The notes: generated by a model from the letters alone, not told the origin. Shown: positions 46,120-54,492, counted from the first letter of the stretch. The stretch is DNA of 64,000 nt from Streptomyces lydicus (GCF_001729485.1 NZ_CP017157.1:2480001-2544000); one strand, 5' to 3'. Numbers and translations: made by a program.

Positions 46120-46770
46120 ATGGGTGCGGCGGCACAGCAGGCTGCGGAGGAGAACGAGGAGTGGGCCGGGGTGACCCCGGACGCCGCGCGACGGCTGGTC
46201 AGCGCGGCCGTCGAGGCGTTCGCCGAGCGCGGCTACCACGCCACCACCACCCGTGACATCGCCGGCCGGGCCGGGATGAGCCCGGCCGCGCTCTACATCC
46301 ACTACAAGACCAAGGAGGAGCTGCTCTACCGCATCAGCGGGATCGGCCACGAGAAGGCGCTGCGCATCATGGGCGCCGCCGCCGAGGCCCCGGGCAGCGC
46401 CCCCGAGCGGCTCCGCGACGCCGTCCGCACCTTCGCCCGCTGGCACGCCGAGCACCACACCACCGCCCGGGTCATCCAGTACGAGCTCCAGGCGCTGAGC
46501 CCGGAGCACTACGCCGAGATCGCCGGGCTGCGCCGGCAGACCGACCGGCTGCTGCGGCAGATCATCCAGGACGGCGCGGACAGCGGCGCGTTCCGCGTCG
46601 ACGACGTCCCGGGCACCACCCTGGCCGTGCTGTCGCTGTGCGTGGACGTCGCCCGCTGGTTCTCCGCGGACGGCTCGCGCACGCCCGACGAGGTCGGCGC
46701 GCTCTACGCCGACCTCGTCCTGCGGATGGTGGGCGCCCCGCCGCTGCCCGCTACAGGTAAAAGCGGCTGA
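46120..46770 (+). CDS. TetR-family regulator (KstR2-like)
   Basis: 216 residues from ATG. The helix-turn-helix is DIAGRAGMSPAALYIHYKTK after RGYHATTTR; the C-terminal ligand pocket is Leu/Ala-rich. The general layout is like KstR2/FadR-type regulators of acyl-CoA breakdown. Exact 16-bp operator candidates precede this gene and the convergent MaoC gene, so it probably represses itself and that hydratase. The 3' end overlaps the MaoC gene by 20 bp. Confidence 0.9.
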   Translation: MGAAAQQAAEENEEWAGVTPDAARRLVSAAVEAFAERGYHATTTRDIAGRAGMSPAALYIHYKTKEELLYRISGIGHEKALRIMGAAAEAPGSAPERLRDAVRTFARWHAEHHTTARVIQYELQALSPEHYAEIAGLRRQTDRLLRQIIQDGADSGAFRVDDVPGTTLAVLSLCVDVARWFSADGSRTPDEVGALYADLVLRMVGAPPLPATGKSG

Positions 46771-47212
46771 CCGTCTCCGCCACGCACACCGGCTTCTCGC
46801 CGCCCTCGCGCTCGATCGTCACGACCGTGGTGAGCTGCACCCCGCCCGTGACCTCGGCGACGTCCGCGATCCTGGCCGTGGCGCGCAGCCGCGAGCCGAC
46901 CGGCACGGTGGCGGGGAAGCGCACCTTGTTGGTGCCGTAGTTGATGCCCATCTTCACGCCCTCGACCCGCATCAGCTGCGGTACCAGGGCGGGCAGCAGC
47001 GACAGCGTCAGATAGCCGTGCGCGATCGTGGTGCCGAACGGGCCGGCCGCGGCCTTCTCCGGGTCCACGTGGATCCACTGGTGGTCGCCGGTGGCGTCGG
47101 CGAACAGGTCGACCCGCTTCTGGTCGACCTCCAGCCAGTCGCTGGTGCCCAGTTCCTCGCCGACCGCTCCGCGCAGTTCGTCGAGCGATCCAAACACTCG
47201 GGGCTCTGCCAT
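46751..47212 (-). CDS. MaoC-family dehydratase (hot-dog enoyl-CoA hydratase)
   Basis: 153 residues. The hydratase-2 signature ADATGDHQWIHVDPEKA carries the catalytic Asp and His; PFGTTIAHGYLTLSLLP follows, then a NYGTNKVRF strand. It hydrates 2-enoyl-CoA, the product of acyl-CoA dehydrogenase. Ribosome binding site GGGAGGCAGGCGG. Transcribed toward, and overlapping, the TetR gene; its upstream gap holds the second 16-bp operator copy. Confidence 0.93.
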   Translation of the reverse strand: MAEPRVFGSLDELRGAVGEELGTSDWLEVDQKRVDLFADATGDHQWIHVDPEKAAAGPFGTTIAHGYLTLSLLPALVPQLMRVEGVKMGINYGTNKVRFPATVPVGSRLRATARIADVAEVTGGVQLTTVVTIEREGGEKPVCVAETVSRFYL

Positions 47213-47270
47213 CTCCGCCTGCCTCCCTGGGATCCGTCCGCCGCCGTCGTCCGGTACCGGACGACTGTTA

Positions 47271-47286
47271 CTAAGCGCTTGCTCAG
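47271..47286. promoter_or_regulatory. Operator candidate, copy 2 of CTAAGCGCTTGCTCAG
   Basis: Exact repeat of the sequence at 46039-46054, 59 bp upstream of the MaoC start and 66 bp upstream of the divergent soxR start. Two exact 16-mers within 1.3 kb, both in promoter gaps, strongly suggest one regulator. Confidence 0.7.
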
Positions 47287-47351
47287 CATGCGGAGTGCGG
47301 GCACCCCCTGTCAACGCCCGGGCGACCGCGGACACGTTCTAGGGTTGGACC

Positions 47352-47840
47352 GTGCCCCAGCTTCCGTACAAGGTTCACGAGCTCACCGTCGGCCAGCTCT
47401 CCGCGCGCAGCGGCGCCGCGGTCTCCGCGCTGCACTTCTACGAGTCCAAGGGGCTGATCAGCAGCACCCGGACGGCCGGCAACCAGCGCCGCTACACCCG
47501 CGACGCGCTGCGCCGGGTGGCCTTCGTCCGGGCGGCGCAGCGGGTCGGCATCCCGCTCGCGGTGATCCGCGACGCGCTGGCGGAGCTGCCCGACGAGCGG
47601 ACCCCCAACCGCGACGACTGGGCCCGGCTCTCCCAGGTCTGGCGCTCCGAACTGGACGAGCGGATCAGCCAGCTCGTCGAACTGCGCGACCGGCTGACCG
47701 ACTGCATCGGCTGCGGCTGCCTCTCGCTGCAGACGTGCGCGCTGTCCAACCCGTACGACAACCTCGGCGAACAGGGGCCCGGCGCACGGCGGCTGCGGGT
47801 CGACCGCAGCGCCAAGGACCCCGGCGGCACGGACGACTGA
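47352..47840 (+). CDS. soxR: Redox-sensitive transcriptional activator SoxR
   Basis: 162 residues from GTG. MerR-type DNA-binding domain ([39 protein letters not shown]), a long dimerisation helix, then the [2Fe-2S] cluster site Cys118-x2-Cys121-x-Cys123-x5-Cys129. In streptomycetes SoxR responds to redox-active antibiotics rather than superoxide and activates exporters and oxidoreductases. No SoxR box is seen before the neighbouring genes. Convergent with the amidase. Confidence 0.95.
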   Translation: MPQLPYKVHELTVGQLSARSGAAVSALHFYESKGLISSTRTAGNQRRYTRDALRRVAFVRAAQRVGIPLAVIRDALAELPDERTPNRDDWARLSQVWRSELDERISQLVELRDRLTDCIGCGCLSLQTCALSNPYDNLGEQGPGARRLRVDRSAKDPGGTDD

Positions 47841-47848
47841 CCGCCGGC

Positions 47849-47875
47849 GCGCCCGCCCCGCGGCGGGACGGGCGC
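47849..47875. terminator. Hairpin between soxR and the amidase gene
   Basis: Inverted repeat GCGCCCG / CGGGCGC with a partly pairing G/C-rich centre, in the 54-bp gap between two convergent stops; probably bidirectional. No T-tract. Confidence 0.5.
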
Positions 47876-47894
47876 ACGCGCACCGGGGCGGGTG

Positions 47895-49337
47895 TCACCA
47901 CACGGACGGGGTGCGGGCCGCCCACGGGCGGGCCTGCTCCAGCTGCGCGGACAGCGCGATCAGCGTCGCCTCGTCGCCGTAGCGCCCGCCCAGCATCACC
48001 CCGATCGGCAGCCCCTCGGTGTTCCACTGCAGCGGGACGTTCACCGCGGGCTGGCCGGTGGCGTTGTAGAGCGCGGTGAACGGGGTGAAGGCCCCGATGG
48101 CGGCGAACTCGGCCTGCGGATCGGCGTCGTCGCGCAGCGCGCCGACCGCCACCGGAGGCGCCGCCACGGTCGGGCTGAGGAGCACGTCGTAGCCGCCGCC
48201 GGCCGGCATCAGGCCGTCGGCGAGGGCCTGGGCGAGCGTGCGGAAGGCGTACATCGCGCGCGCGAAGTCCGTGCCGGCGACGTCCGCGCCGCGGCCGCGC
48301 AGATAGCGGCTGAGCGGCATCAGCAGCTCCTCGCCCGCCGGCGGCACCGGCCGGATCGCGGCCATGACGGACCAGACGCGGGTGAACGCGAGGCGGATGC
48401 CGTCGTCGGCCGGCAGCGTCAACTCCTCGACGTGGTGGCCGAGTCCGGTCAGCAGCGCGGCGGTGTCGGCGGTGGCCGCGAGACAGTCGGGGTGCACCGT
48501 GACGCCCGGTATCGGGGCCTGGTCCAGGACCGCGATCCGCAGCCGGCCGGGGTCGCGCAGGGCGTACGAGGCGAACGTCTCGCCGGCCGGCGGCGCGGGC
48601 GCCGCGTACGGGTCGCCGGGCATCGGGCCCGCCATCACGTCCAGCAGGGTGGCCGCGTCGGCGACCGTGCGGGCCAGCGGGCCGGACGTGGACAGGCCCG
48701 TCACGTCGTGCAGCAGCGGGCCGCCGCTGATCCGGCCGCGGCTGGGCTTGATGCCGTACAGCCCGCACACCGACGCAGGAATCCGGATCGAGCCGCCGCC
48801 GTCGCTGGCGTGCGCGACGGGCGCCAGCCCGCCGGCCACCGCCGCGGCCGCCCCGCCGCTGGACCCGCCGGCCGAGCGCGCCAGGTCCCAGGGGGTGCGG
48901 GCGGGCGGCGCGACGCCGTTCTCGGTGTAGCAGGGCAGGCCGAACTCGGGGGTGTTGGTCTTGCCGAGCAGGATCGTGCCGCCCGCGCGCAGCTTGGTCA
49001 CGACGTGGTCGTCGACGTCCGGTACGTACCCGGCCAGCGCCCGCGACCCCATCGTGCAGCGCACCCCGGCGACCTGGTTGAGGTCCTTGACGGGCACCGG
49101 AACGCCGTACAGGGGCGGGAGTTCACGGCCCGCGCGGCGGGCCGCCGCGGCCTCGTCCTCGGCCTCCGCGGCCTGCTTGCGGGCGATCTCCGGGGTGCGG
49201 GTGATGAAGGCGCCCAGTGTGTCGTCGAGCCGGTCGATCCGCGCGAGGTAGTGCTCGGTGAGCTCGACGGGGGAGAGCTCACCGGACCGGATGCCGCGGG
49301 CCTGCTCGACCGCGGTCAGATCGTGCAGTTCGGCCAT
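47895..49337 (-). CDS. Amidase-signature-family amidohydrolase
   Basis: 480 residues from ATG. The Ser-Ser-Lys triad is visible: Lys in PVPVKDLNQ, the cis-Ser in SAGGSSGGAAAAVA, and the nucleophile Ser in DGGGSIRIPAS. It hydrolyses an amide or ester; some relatives are GatA-like, but there is no GatB or GatC gene here, so it is an independent amidase. Substrate unknown. A G/C-rich palindromic repeat (49355-49393) lies just upstream of the start. Confidence 0.92.
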   Translation of the reverse strand: MAELHDLTAVEQARGIRSGELSPVELTEHYLARIDRLDDTLGAFITRTPEIARKQAAEAEDEAAAARRAGRELPPLYGVPVPVKDLNQVAGVRCTMGSRALAGYVPDVDDHVVTKLRAGGTILLGKTNTPEFGLPCYTENGVAPPARTPWDLARSAGGSSGGAAAAVAGGLAPVAHASDGGGSIRIPASVCGLYGIKPSRGRISGGPLLHDVTGLSTSGPLARTVADAATLLDVMAGPMPGDPYAAPAPPAGETFASYALRDPGRLRIAVLDQAPIPGVTVHPDCLAATADTAALLTGLGHHVEELTLPADDGIRLAFTRVWSVMAAIRPVPPAGEELLMPLSRYLRGRGADVAGTDFARAMYAFRTLAQALADGLMPAGGGYDVLLSPTVAAPPVAVGALRDDADPQAEFAAIGAFTPFTALYNATGQPAVNVPLQWNTEGLPIGVMLGGRYGDEATLIALSAQLEQARPWAARTPSVW

Positions 49338-49354
49338 GGACGTCCACCTCTCCT

Positions 49355-49393
49355 GGGTACCTCCCCCGCCCTCGGGGGGCGCGGGGGAGTGCC
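49355..49393. repeat. Short palindromic repeat, GGGTACCTCCC...GGGGGAG type
   Basis: A hairpin-forming sequence beginning GGGTACCTCCC and ending GGGGGAGTGCC, just upstream of the amidase start. A related copy lies inside the DUF849 gene at 53480-53524. It is like the small palindromic repeats scattered in streptomycete genomes. It may fold in the amidase leader mRNA. Confidence 0.55.
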
Positions 49394-49460
49394 GCACGGC
49401 CCTGTTGCCGTACGGGCGGCGGGGGCCGACGCCGTCCGGGGCGAATGCCGGTGCGGGTGG

Positions 49461-49574
49461 TCAGCCCGTGAACAGTTGTTTCAGTTTCAGGGTGAGTTCG
49501 TAAAGGCCGTAGAGGAACGGAAGGCCCACCCACAGCCAGGCCAGGACGAGGAGGAGGGTACGGCGGCCGGTCAC
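49461..49574 (-). CDS. MFS transporter small subunit-like membrane peptide
   Basis: 37 residues from a GTG that overlaps the MFS stop by 4 bp (GTGA). One membrane span, LLLVLAWLWVGLPFLYGLYE, after a basic start VTGRRT and before a basic end KLKQLFTG. Streptomycete genomes have such a peptide after OFA-type MFS genes, annotated as an MFS transporter small subunit. The tight overlap makes translation coupling and a stable complex with the transporter likely. Confidence 0.8.
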   Translation of the reverse strand: MTGRRTLLLVLAWLWVGLPFLYGLYELTLKLKQLFTG

Positions 49575-50974
49575 TGGTCGGCTCCCTTCGGGCGGGCGGC
49601 TCCGGGCGCGGCGGCGGGGCGGTCCCCGGGCGCCGACTGCCCGGCGGGGGCGGGTGGTTCGTGGTGCCGGGGATGCACGGGGCGGACCAGCTCGTTCGCG
49701 GCGAAGCCCACCACCAGCAGGCCGATCATGATGAAGAAGGAGGTGGTGTAGAGGTCGGGGCCGCTGTGGCCGGCCGCCCCGGCGTCGTCGGCGACGGCGT
49801 TGACGATCAGCGGGCCGAGCACGCCGGCCGTGGACCAGGCGGTCAGCAGCCGGCCGTGGATCGCGCCCACCTGGTACGTGCCGAACAGGTCCTTCAAGTA
49901 CGCCGGGGCGGTGGCGAATCCGCCGCCGTAGAAGGACAGGATCACCATGGCGCAGCCGATGAACAGCGGCTTGGAGGCATCGCCGGCCAGCGCGATCAGC
50001 AGGTACAGCAGGGCGCCGGCACCGAGGTAGAGGCGGTAGACGTTCTTGCGGCCGATCAGGTCGGAGGCCGAGGACCAGACGATCCGGCCGAGCATGTTGG
50101 CCAGCGAGAGCATGCCGACGAAGCCGGCCGCGGCCGAGGCGCTGACCGGTGCCGCGGTGTGCGCGAAGAAGTCGGAGATCATCGGCGCGGCCTTCTCCAG
50201 GATGCCGATACCCGCCGTGACGTTGGTGCAGAGCACCACCCACAGGCACCAGAACTGCGGGGTGCGCAGCGCCCTGCGGGCGGAGACCCGCGCAGTGGTC
50301 GCCGGGGCCCGGTCCGCCGGGACGCCCGCGGCCGGCCGGGCGGACGGCATCCCGTCATCGGCGGGCACCCGTACCAGCAGCACGCCCACCGTCATGAACA
50401 CCGCGTAGGCCAGGCCCATGACCAGGAAGGTCCGCGCGAGGCCGGAGGCGTCCCGGCCGAGCGAGGCCAGGAGCTGGGTGGACCACGGGGAGGCGATCAG
50501 CGCGCCGCCGCCGAAGCCCATGATGGCGATGCCGGTGGCCATGCCGGGCCGGTCCGGGAACCACTTGATCAGGGTGGAGACCGGCGAGATGTAGCCGATG
50601 CCCAGGCCGATGCCGCCGACGAAGCCGTACCCGAGGACGATCAGCCAGTACTGACCGGTGGCCGCGCCGAGGGCGGCGATCAGGAACCCGGCCGAGAAGC
50701 AGACGGTCGAGACACCCATCGCCCAGCGCGGGCCGTTGCGTTCGACGAGGGTGCCACCGAAGGCGGCGGACAGCCCGAGCATCACGATCGCCAGCTGGAA
50801 GGGGAGCGCGGAGGCCGTCCCGGACAGCTGGAGCGAGGACTCCAGCGGCGGTTTGAACACGCTCCAGGCATAAGCCTGTCCGATGGCGAGGTGGATGGAC
50901 AGGGCGGCGGGCGGGACGAGCCAGCGGCTCCATCCGGGAGGGGCGACGACGCGGGAGCGGGCGAGCGCGGACAT
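49571..50974 (-). CDS. OFA-family MFS transporter
   Basis: 467 residues, twelve predicted spans. Start SRWLVPPAALSIHLAIGQAY and AYAWSVFKPPLE, then GYGFVGGIGLGIGYISPVST and KWFPDRPGMATGIAIMGFGG, the pattern of oxalate/formate-antiporter-like proteins. The cytoplasmic middle loop is Ala/Pro-rich, and the C-terminal tail of about 40 residues is Pro/Ala-rich. The transported acid is unknown; no oxalate metabolism genes are nearby. Followed by its small subunit gene. Confidence 0.9.
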   Translation of the reverse strand: MSALARSRVVAPPGWSRWLVPPAALSIHLAIGQAYAWSVFKPPLESSLQLSGTASALPFQLAIVMLGLSAAFGGTLVERNGPRWAMGVSTVCFSAGFLIAALGAATGQYWLIVLGYGFVGGIGLGIGYISPVSTLIKWFPDRPGMATGIAIMGFGGGALIASPWSTQLLASLGRDASGLARTFLVMGLAYAVFMTVGVLLVRVPADDGMPSARPAAGVPADRAPATTARVSARRALRTPQFWCLWVVLCTNVTAGIGILEKAAPMISDFFAHTAAPVSASAAAGFVGMLSLANMLGRIVWSSASDLIGRKNVYRLYLGAGALLYLLIALAGDASKPLFIGCAMVILSFYGGGFATAPAYLKDLFGTYQVGAIHGRLLTAWSTAGVLGPLIVNAVADDAGAAGHSGPDLYTTSFFIMIGLLVVGFAANELVRPVHPRHHEPPAPAGQSAPGDRPAAAPGAARPKGADQ

Positions 50975-51078
50975 GCGCGGAACGTACCCCGCGCGCCGCC
51001 CTCCCGGAAGGCCGCAGGGCCCAACTCCCGTGACCCCGTGCCCCGTACGGCGGCCCCGGGCCCGCCGGGGCGCCCGGT

Positions 51079-51756
51079 TCAGTCGCCGCGGCGCCGGTCG
51101 TCGCTGTCCTGGCGGAGCCGGTCGGTGTGGCGTGCGAGGTCGTCGATCCGCCCGGCGAGATCGGGGTGGCGCTCGCGCAGGTGCGGCCGGGCCGCGGTCA
51201 GCGGGTCGACCAGCCCGGCCGCGTCGTCGTCGCCGAGTGCCCGGCTGAGGTGCCCGACCGGGCCCTCGGCGGCGTCCGGAAGGTCGGTCAGGGCGGTGAT
51301 CTGGCCGGCCAGCCCGCGCAGGTCGGCGGCGTTGTGCCGGGCCCACGCGGTGACGCTGCGGTCGGCGGCACGGCGGTCGCGGGTGGCCTTGACGCGCTGC
51401 TCGCCCGTGGTGTTGTCGGCGCCGGGACGCAGTCGGAGGTAGCGGCGTTCGGCGGCCTGGCGGCTGGCGACGCCGAGCGGCTCGGCGAGGTCCGCCCAGC
51501 TGGCGCCCGCCGCGCGGGCCGCCTCGATCAGCCCCGGCTCCCAGCCGGCCAGCCGCTCGCGCACCTCGCGCAGCAACAGCAGGGAGGCCAGCGCCTGCTC
51601 CGGCCCACTGCCGGCCGGCGGCGGCTGGCCCGTGTCGGCCTTCTGGGCGGTGCGCACCGCCCGTTCGATGTCCCGCAGTGCCGAGGCCGCGGCGAGAAAG
51701 GGGGCCGGGCCGGGGCCCGTTCCGTCGGACGGGCCAGGCGTTTCGCCGGTGGTCAT
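51079..51756 (-). CDS. rheA: RheA-type repressor of hsp18
   Basis: 225 residues from an ATG after GGGAGGAGA. Helical protein with a helix-turn-helix-like segment ASWADLAEPLGVASRQAAER (about 90-110) and a charged C-terminal half. Divergent from hsp18, and the gap contains two copies of TGTCATC-N5-GATGACA, the operator described for RheA of Streptomyces albus. RheA represses hsp18 and itself and changes shape with temperature, acting as a heat sensor. Size and position both match. Confidence 0.88.
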   Translation of the reverse strand: MTTGETPGPSDGTGPGPAPFLAAASALRDIERAVRTAQKADTGQPPPAGSGPEQALASLLLLREVRERLAGWEPGLIEAARAAGASWADLAEPLGVASRQAAERRYLRLRPGADNTTGEQRVKATRDRRAADRSVTAWARHNAADLRGLAGQITALTDLPDAAEGPVGHLSRALGDDDAAGLVDPLTAARPHLRERHPDLAGRIDDLARHTDRLRQDSDDRRRGD

Positions 51757-51827
51757 CGTGGTCTCCTCCCGTGGGGGCGTCGTTCGCTGGTGGTCGTCGT
51801 GGGGGGGCGACCGTGACACGCACAGGA

Positions 51828-51846
51828 TGTCATCACTCTGATGACG
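51828..51846. promoter_or_regulatory. RheA operator, copy 1
   Basis: TGTCATC-ACTCT-GATGACG: inverted repeat matching the RheA operator TGTCATC-N5-GATGACA at 13 of 14 arm positions. It lies 72 bp from the rheA start, so it probably controls the leftward promoter. Confidence 0.85.
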
Positions 51847-51854
51847 ACTGCACT

Positions 51855-51873
51855 TGTCATCGATTGGATGACA
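51855..51873. promoter_or_regulatory. RheA operator, copy 2
   Basis: TGTCATC-GATTG-GATGACA: a perfect match to the RheA operator, 27 bp from copy 1 centre to centre and 65 bp before the hsp18 start. The surrounding AT-rich sequence should contain the hsp18 promoter. Confidence 0.9.
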
Positions 51874-51937
51874 TGCTACAACGGAGTCAGGTGAAGCGCA
51901 TTGGCAGTTGCTGCCTGAACCGTTGGAGGTGTTCGTG

Positions 51938-52372
51938 ATGTTGATGCGCACCGACCCGTTCCGCGAGCTCGACCGGCTCACCCAGCAGCTCATGGGTACG
52001 TCCGGCACGTGGTCACGTCCTTCGCCCATGCCGATGGACGCCTATCGCGAGGGCGACGCGTACGTGATCGCACTCGACCTGCCCGGAGTCACGAAGGACG
52101 CGATCGACATCGACGTCGAGCGGAACATGCTGACCGTCCGGGCCGAACGCCGGCCGGCCGCCAAGCGCGACGACGTGCAGATGGAGCTGTCCGAGCGGCC
52201 GTTGGGCGTCTTCTCCCGCCAGGTCGTGCTGGCCGACACGCTCGACACCGAACACATCAGGGCTGATTACGAGGCGGGCGTGCTGACCCTGCGCATCCCG
52301 ATCGCCGAGCGGGCCAAGCCGCGCAAGGTCACGATCGGTGACGGCGCGGCGCGCAAGGAGATCAGCGGCTGA
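51938..52372 (+). CDS. hsp18: Small heat shock protein Hsp18 (Hsp20 family)
   Basis: 144 residues from an ATG after TTGGAGGT. Short N-terminal arm ([20 protein letters not shown]), then the alpha-crystallin domain (about 40-130) with [29 protein letters not shown] and [14 protein letters not shown], including the C-terminal strand IPI-type contact. An ATP-independent holdase that binds unfolding proteins during heat stress; forms large oligomers. Repressed by RheA. A hairpin follows 11 bp after the stop. Confidence 0.96.
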   Translation: MLMRTDPFRELDRLTQQLMGTSGTWSRPSPMPMDAYREGDAYVIALDLPGVTKDAIDIDVERNMLTVRAERRPAAKRDDVQMELSERPLGVFSRQVVLADTLDTEHIRADYEAGVLTLRIPIAERAKPRKVTIGDGAARKEISG

Positions 52373-52383
52373 GCGCCTCCGGG

Positions 52384-52404
52384 CGCCCTCCGTGACGGAG
52401 GGCG
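52384..52404 (+). terminator. Hairpin after hsp18
   Basis: Nearly continuous inverted repeat CGCCCTCCGT-G-ACGGAGGGCG just after the hsp18 stop, forming a tight hairpin with an 8-bp stem and 5-nt loop. No T-tract. Confidence 0.65.
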
Positions 52405-52593
52405 GGGAATCCTGTCCGTCCCCCCTTCGGCCCCGCCCTCCGCACGCCGCCGTACCCGCGGCCCCCGCCCGGCCGCGGCCCCCGTGGCCGACGCCCGCGC
52501 CGTCGGCCCTCCCGGGCGCGCCGGCCGGCTCTCCCGCTCCCGGCCGCGCGACCGACCCCCACCCCTCCGACGAGAAAGGCGACCGCAGCACCC

Positions 52594-53028
52594 ATGGTCA
52601 CCCAGTCCGAACCGACCCGGCCCGCACCGGCGATGACGTTCCTCCGGATGCTGGAACGGGTGCGGTACGAAGGGGCCTATCCCACCCGTGAACGCGCCGA
52701 GGAGGCCGTACGCGCCGTGCTGGCGGCACTGGGCGGACAGGTCACCGGCGACGAACGCGTCGCCCTCGCGGCCCGCCTGCCTGTCGAGGCGGCCCGGGAG
52801 TTCACCGCCCGGCCTCCGGCCCTCGAACGGCTCACCGGCTGGGGCTTCGTGAAGGACCTCGCCGAACGCACCGGCGGCACACCCGCGACCACCCGCTGGG
52901 ACACCGGCTCCGTACTGTCCGTCGTCGCCGAACTCGCCGGTCCCGAGCTCCTCACCCGCATCCTCGGCCAACTCCCCGCCGGGTACGCGCTGTTGTTCGG
53001 GCGTGCCGAACTCGTCCAGGCCGCCTGA
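52594..53028 (+). CDS. DUF2267 family protein
   Basis: 144 residues from ATG. An all-helical small protein with FLRMLERVRYEGAYPTRERA, AVRAVLAALGGQVTGDER, LAARLPVEAAREF and, at the end, LTRILGQLPAGYALLFG, the repeated helical pattern of DUF2267. Function unknown; the family often lies near stress-response genes in actinobacteria, which agrees with hsp18 next to it. 221 bp from hsp18, in the same direction. Confidence 0.88.
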   Translation: MVTQSEPTRPAPAMTFLRMLERVRYEGAYPTRERAEEAVRAVLAALGGQVTGDERVALAARLPVEAAREFTARPPALERLTGWGFVKDLAERTGGTPATTRWDTGSVLSVVAELAGPELLTRILGQLPAGYALLFGRAELVQAA

Positions 53029-53053
53029 CCCCTGGTGGCCCCCGGGCGCGGCG

Positions 53054-53818
53054 TCACACCCCGCGCCACCGCCGCCCGGCCGTCGCCGCCCGTACCAGCT
53101 GGGCGTTGTCGGTGGCCGGGCGGCCGTCGGGGAGCAGCAGGGTGTCCTCGATGCTGATCCGGGTGGCCAGGCCCCGCTCCCGGGCCGGCCGCAGCACCGG
53201 CCACGCGCCGCCGTCCGCCCCGTGCAGCAGCACCGGGCGGCCGTGGCCGCCCGCGGTCACCGCGGCCAGCAGCTCGCGCGCCGCGGCCGCCGCGGTGTCC
53301 GGGTCGGTGACGGTCACCTCGGCCAGCACCCGCAGTACCCGGTGCGCGAGCGGCGAGCGGGCGAACCGCTCCGGGCCGTCGGTGCCGGACCACAGGCCCG
53401 CCTCGACGCCGATGCCGCGCTCCAGCAGTGCCGCGGCCACCGCCTCCGCGCCCGGCTCGTGCCAGTGCACCGCGGCGATGGGGGTACCTCCCTGTTCGAG
53501 CGGAGCCGAGAACTCGGGGGAGGGCAGCACCGTCCAGGAGGCGATGCGCGCCACCCGGCGCGCGGGGCCGGGCTCGGCCCGGACGCCGGTCGGCACGCCC
53601 ACCGGGACGTCCACCACCGCCCGGACCGCCGTCAGCACCGGGCCGACCACGCGCGGCGAGAGCGAGTCCCGGCCGCACGGCGTCCTGGGGTGGACACGGA
53701 TGTCCGTCGCACCGGCCGCCACCGCCTGCCGCGCGGCCTCGGCGAGCGCGGCGGGCGACATCGGCACGGCACCCGAATCGGCGGCGTTCCGGCCGCCGTT
53801 GAGGCATACCTGCAGCAT
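53054..53818 (-). CDS. DUF849 family protein (beta-keto acid cleavage enzyme-like)
   Basis: 254 residues from ATG. TIM-barrel start MLQVCLNGGRNAADS, then ATDIRVHPRT, VGVPTGV and a GVEAGLWSGTDG segment, as in 3-keto-5-aminohexanoate cleavage enzymes, which split a beta-keto acid with acetyl-CoA. Metal His residues near the N-terminus are partly present (RVHPR, AAVHWHE). About 15 residues (PSPEFSAPLEQGG) in the middle are encoded by a palindromic repeat that appears inserted in frame. Substrate unknown. Confidence 0.82.
   Translation of the reverse strand: MLQVCLNGGRNAADSGAVPMSPAALAEAARQAVAAGATDIRVHPRTPCGRDSLSPRVVGPVLTAVRAVVDVPVGVPTGVRAEPGPARRVARIASWTVLPSPEFSAPLEQGGTPIAAVHWHEPGAEAVAAALLERGIGVEAGLWSGTDGPERFARSPLAHRVLRVLAEVTVTDPDTAAAAARELLAAVTAGGHGRPVLLHGADGGAWPVLRPARERGLATRISIEDTLLLPDGRPATDNAQLVRAATAGRRWRGV
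53480..53524. repeat. Palindromic repeat inserted in the DUF849 coding region
   Basis: GGGGGTACCTCCC at one end, GGGGGAGGG at the other, with an inner GTTC/GAAC pairing; a hairpin-forming unit related to the repeat at 49355-49393. It keeps the reading frame, adding residues PSPEFSAPLEQGG where the family has a loop. Evidence is direct for the similarity of the two copies and inferred for insertion. Confidence 0.6.
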
Positions 53819-53886
53819 GGTCCGATGATGCCGGAGGGCTACGGCAACGCGGCGGCCGATGCGCCGGCCGCGGGGCCGCGGGCGGC

Positions 53887-54492
53887 TCAGGCCGCGGCGA
53901 ACGCCCCCGCTCCGTGGGCGCCCCGCAGCGTCTCCGGTGTCAGGACCGAGACGGGCGCCAGCACCCCGCACTGCCCGCAGGCCGGCCCGGGCACCGGGAC
54001 CTCCGCGGTCTCGGGGGGCCAGGCGAACCGGGTGGAGCCGCACACCGGGCAGTCGCCGCGCGGCCGTCCCGACTCCATCGCCGCGATCACGCGGTGCAGC
54101 ACCACCGCGAGCCGGGCCGCCGGGTGCCGCTGCGGCGAGGCGCACGGCACGATGTCACAGCCGCCCCAGGTCCGGCGGTGCCAGTCGTCGAGCGCGCTGG
54201 GCTGCCGGATGCCGTCGTGCTTCTCCTTGCGGCGCCGGGCGGCGAATTCCTCCTCGTAGGCGAGCCAGAGGGTGCGGGCCTCCTCCAGCTCGGCGAGCGC
54301 GGCGACCAGCCGCTCCGGGTCCGGGGTGCGGTCGTACGTCGCGATACCGGCCCGGGTGCACAGATGGTGCCAGGTCGCCCGGTGCCCGTAAGGGGCGAAG
54401 CGCTCAAGGCACTTGCGCAGGGCGGTGCGCCGCTGCGTTGAGACGAGCCGTGGATTGCGAACCTGTTCTGCGAGGGCTCTGAAACCGGCCAT
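53887..54492 (-). CDS. Hypothetical protein with a C-terminal zinc-ribbon-like region
   Basis: 201 residues from the ATG giving MAGFRALAEQV, nine bases after GGAGGTGGG. The N-terminal half is helical and charged (CLERFAPYGHRATWHHL, LEEARTLWLAYEEEFAARR). The C-terminal part has CPVCGSTRF and later CGQCGVL, two CxxC pairs 20-30 residues apart, which could hold one zinc. No family recognised. Divergent from the penicillin-acylase gene. Confidence 0.7.
   Translation of the reverse strand: MAGFRALAEQVRNPRLVSTQRRTALRKCLERFAPYGHRATWHHLCTRAGIATYDRTPDPERLVAALAELEEARTLWLAYEEEFAARRRKEKHDGIRQPSALDDWHRRTWGGCDIVPCASPQRHPAARLAVVLHRVIAAMESGRPRGDCPVCGSTRFAWPPETAEVPVPGPACGQCGVLAPVSVLTPETLRGAHGAGAFAAA

Noticed and set aside
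47287..47351. A SoxR box before soxR
   Set aside because: No 18-bp dyad of the expected type is visible in the gap; the only clear motif is the TetR-type 16-mer.
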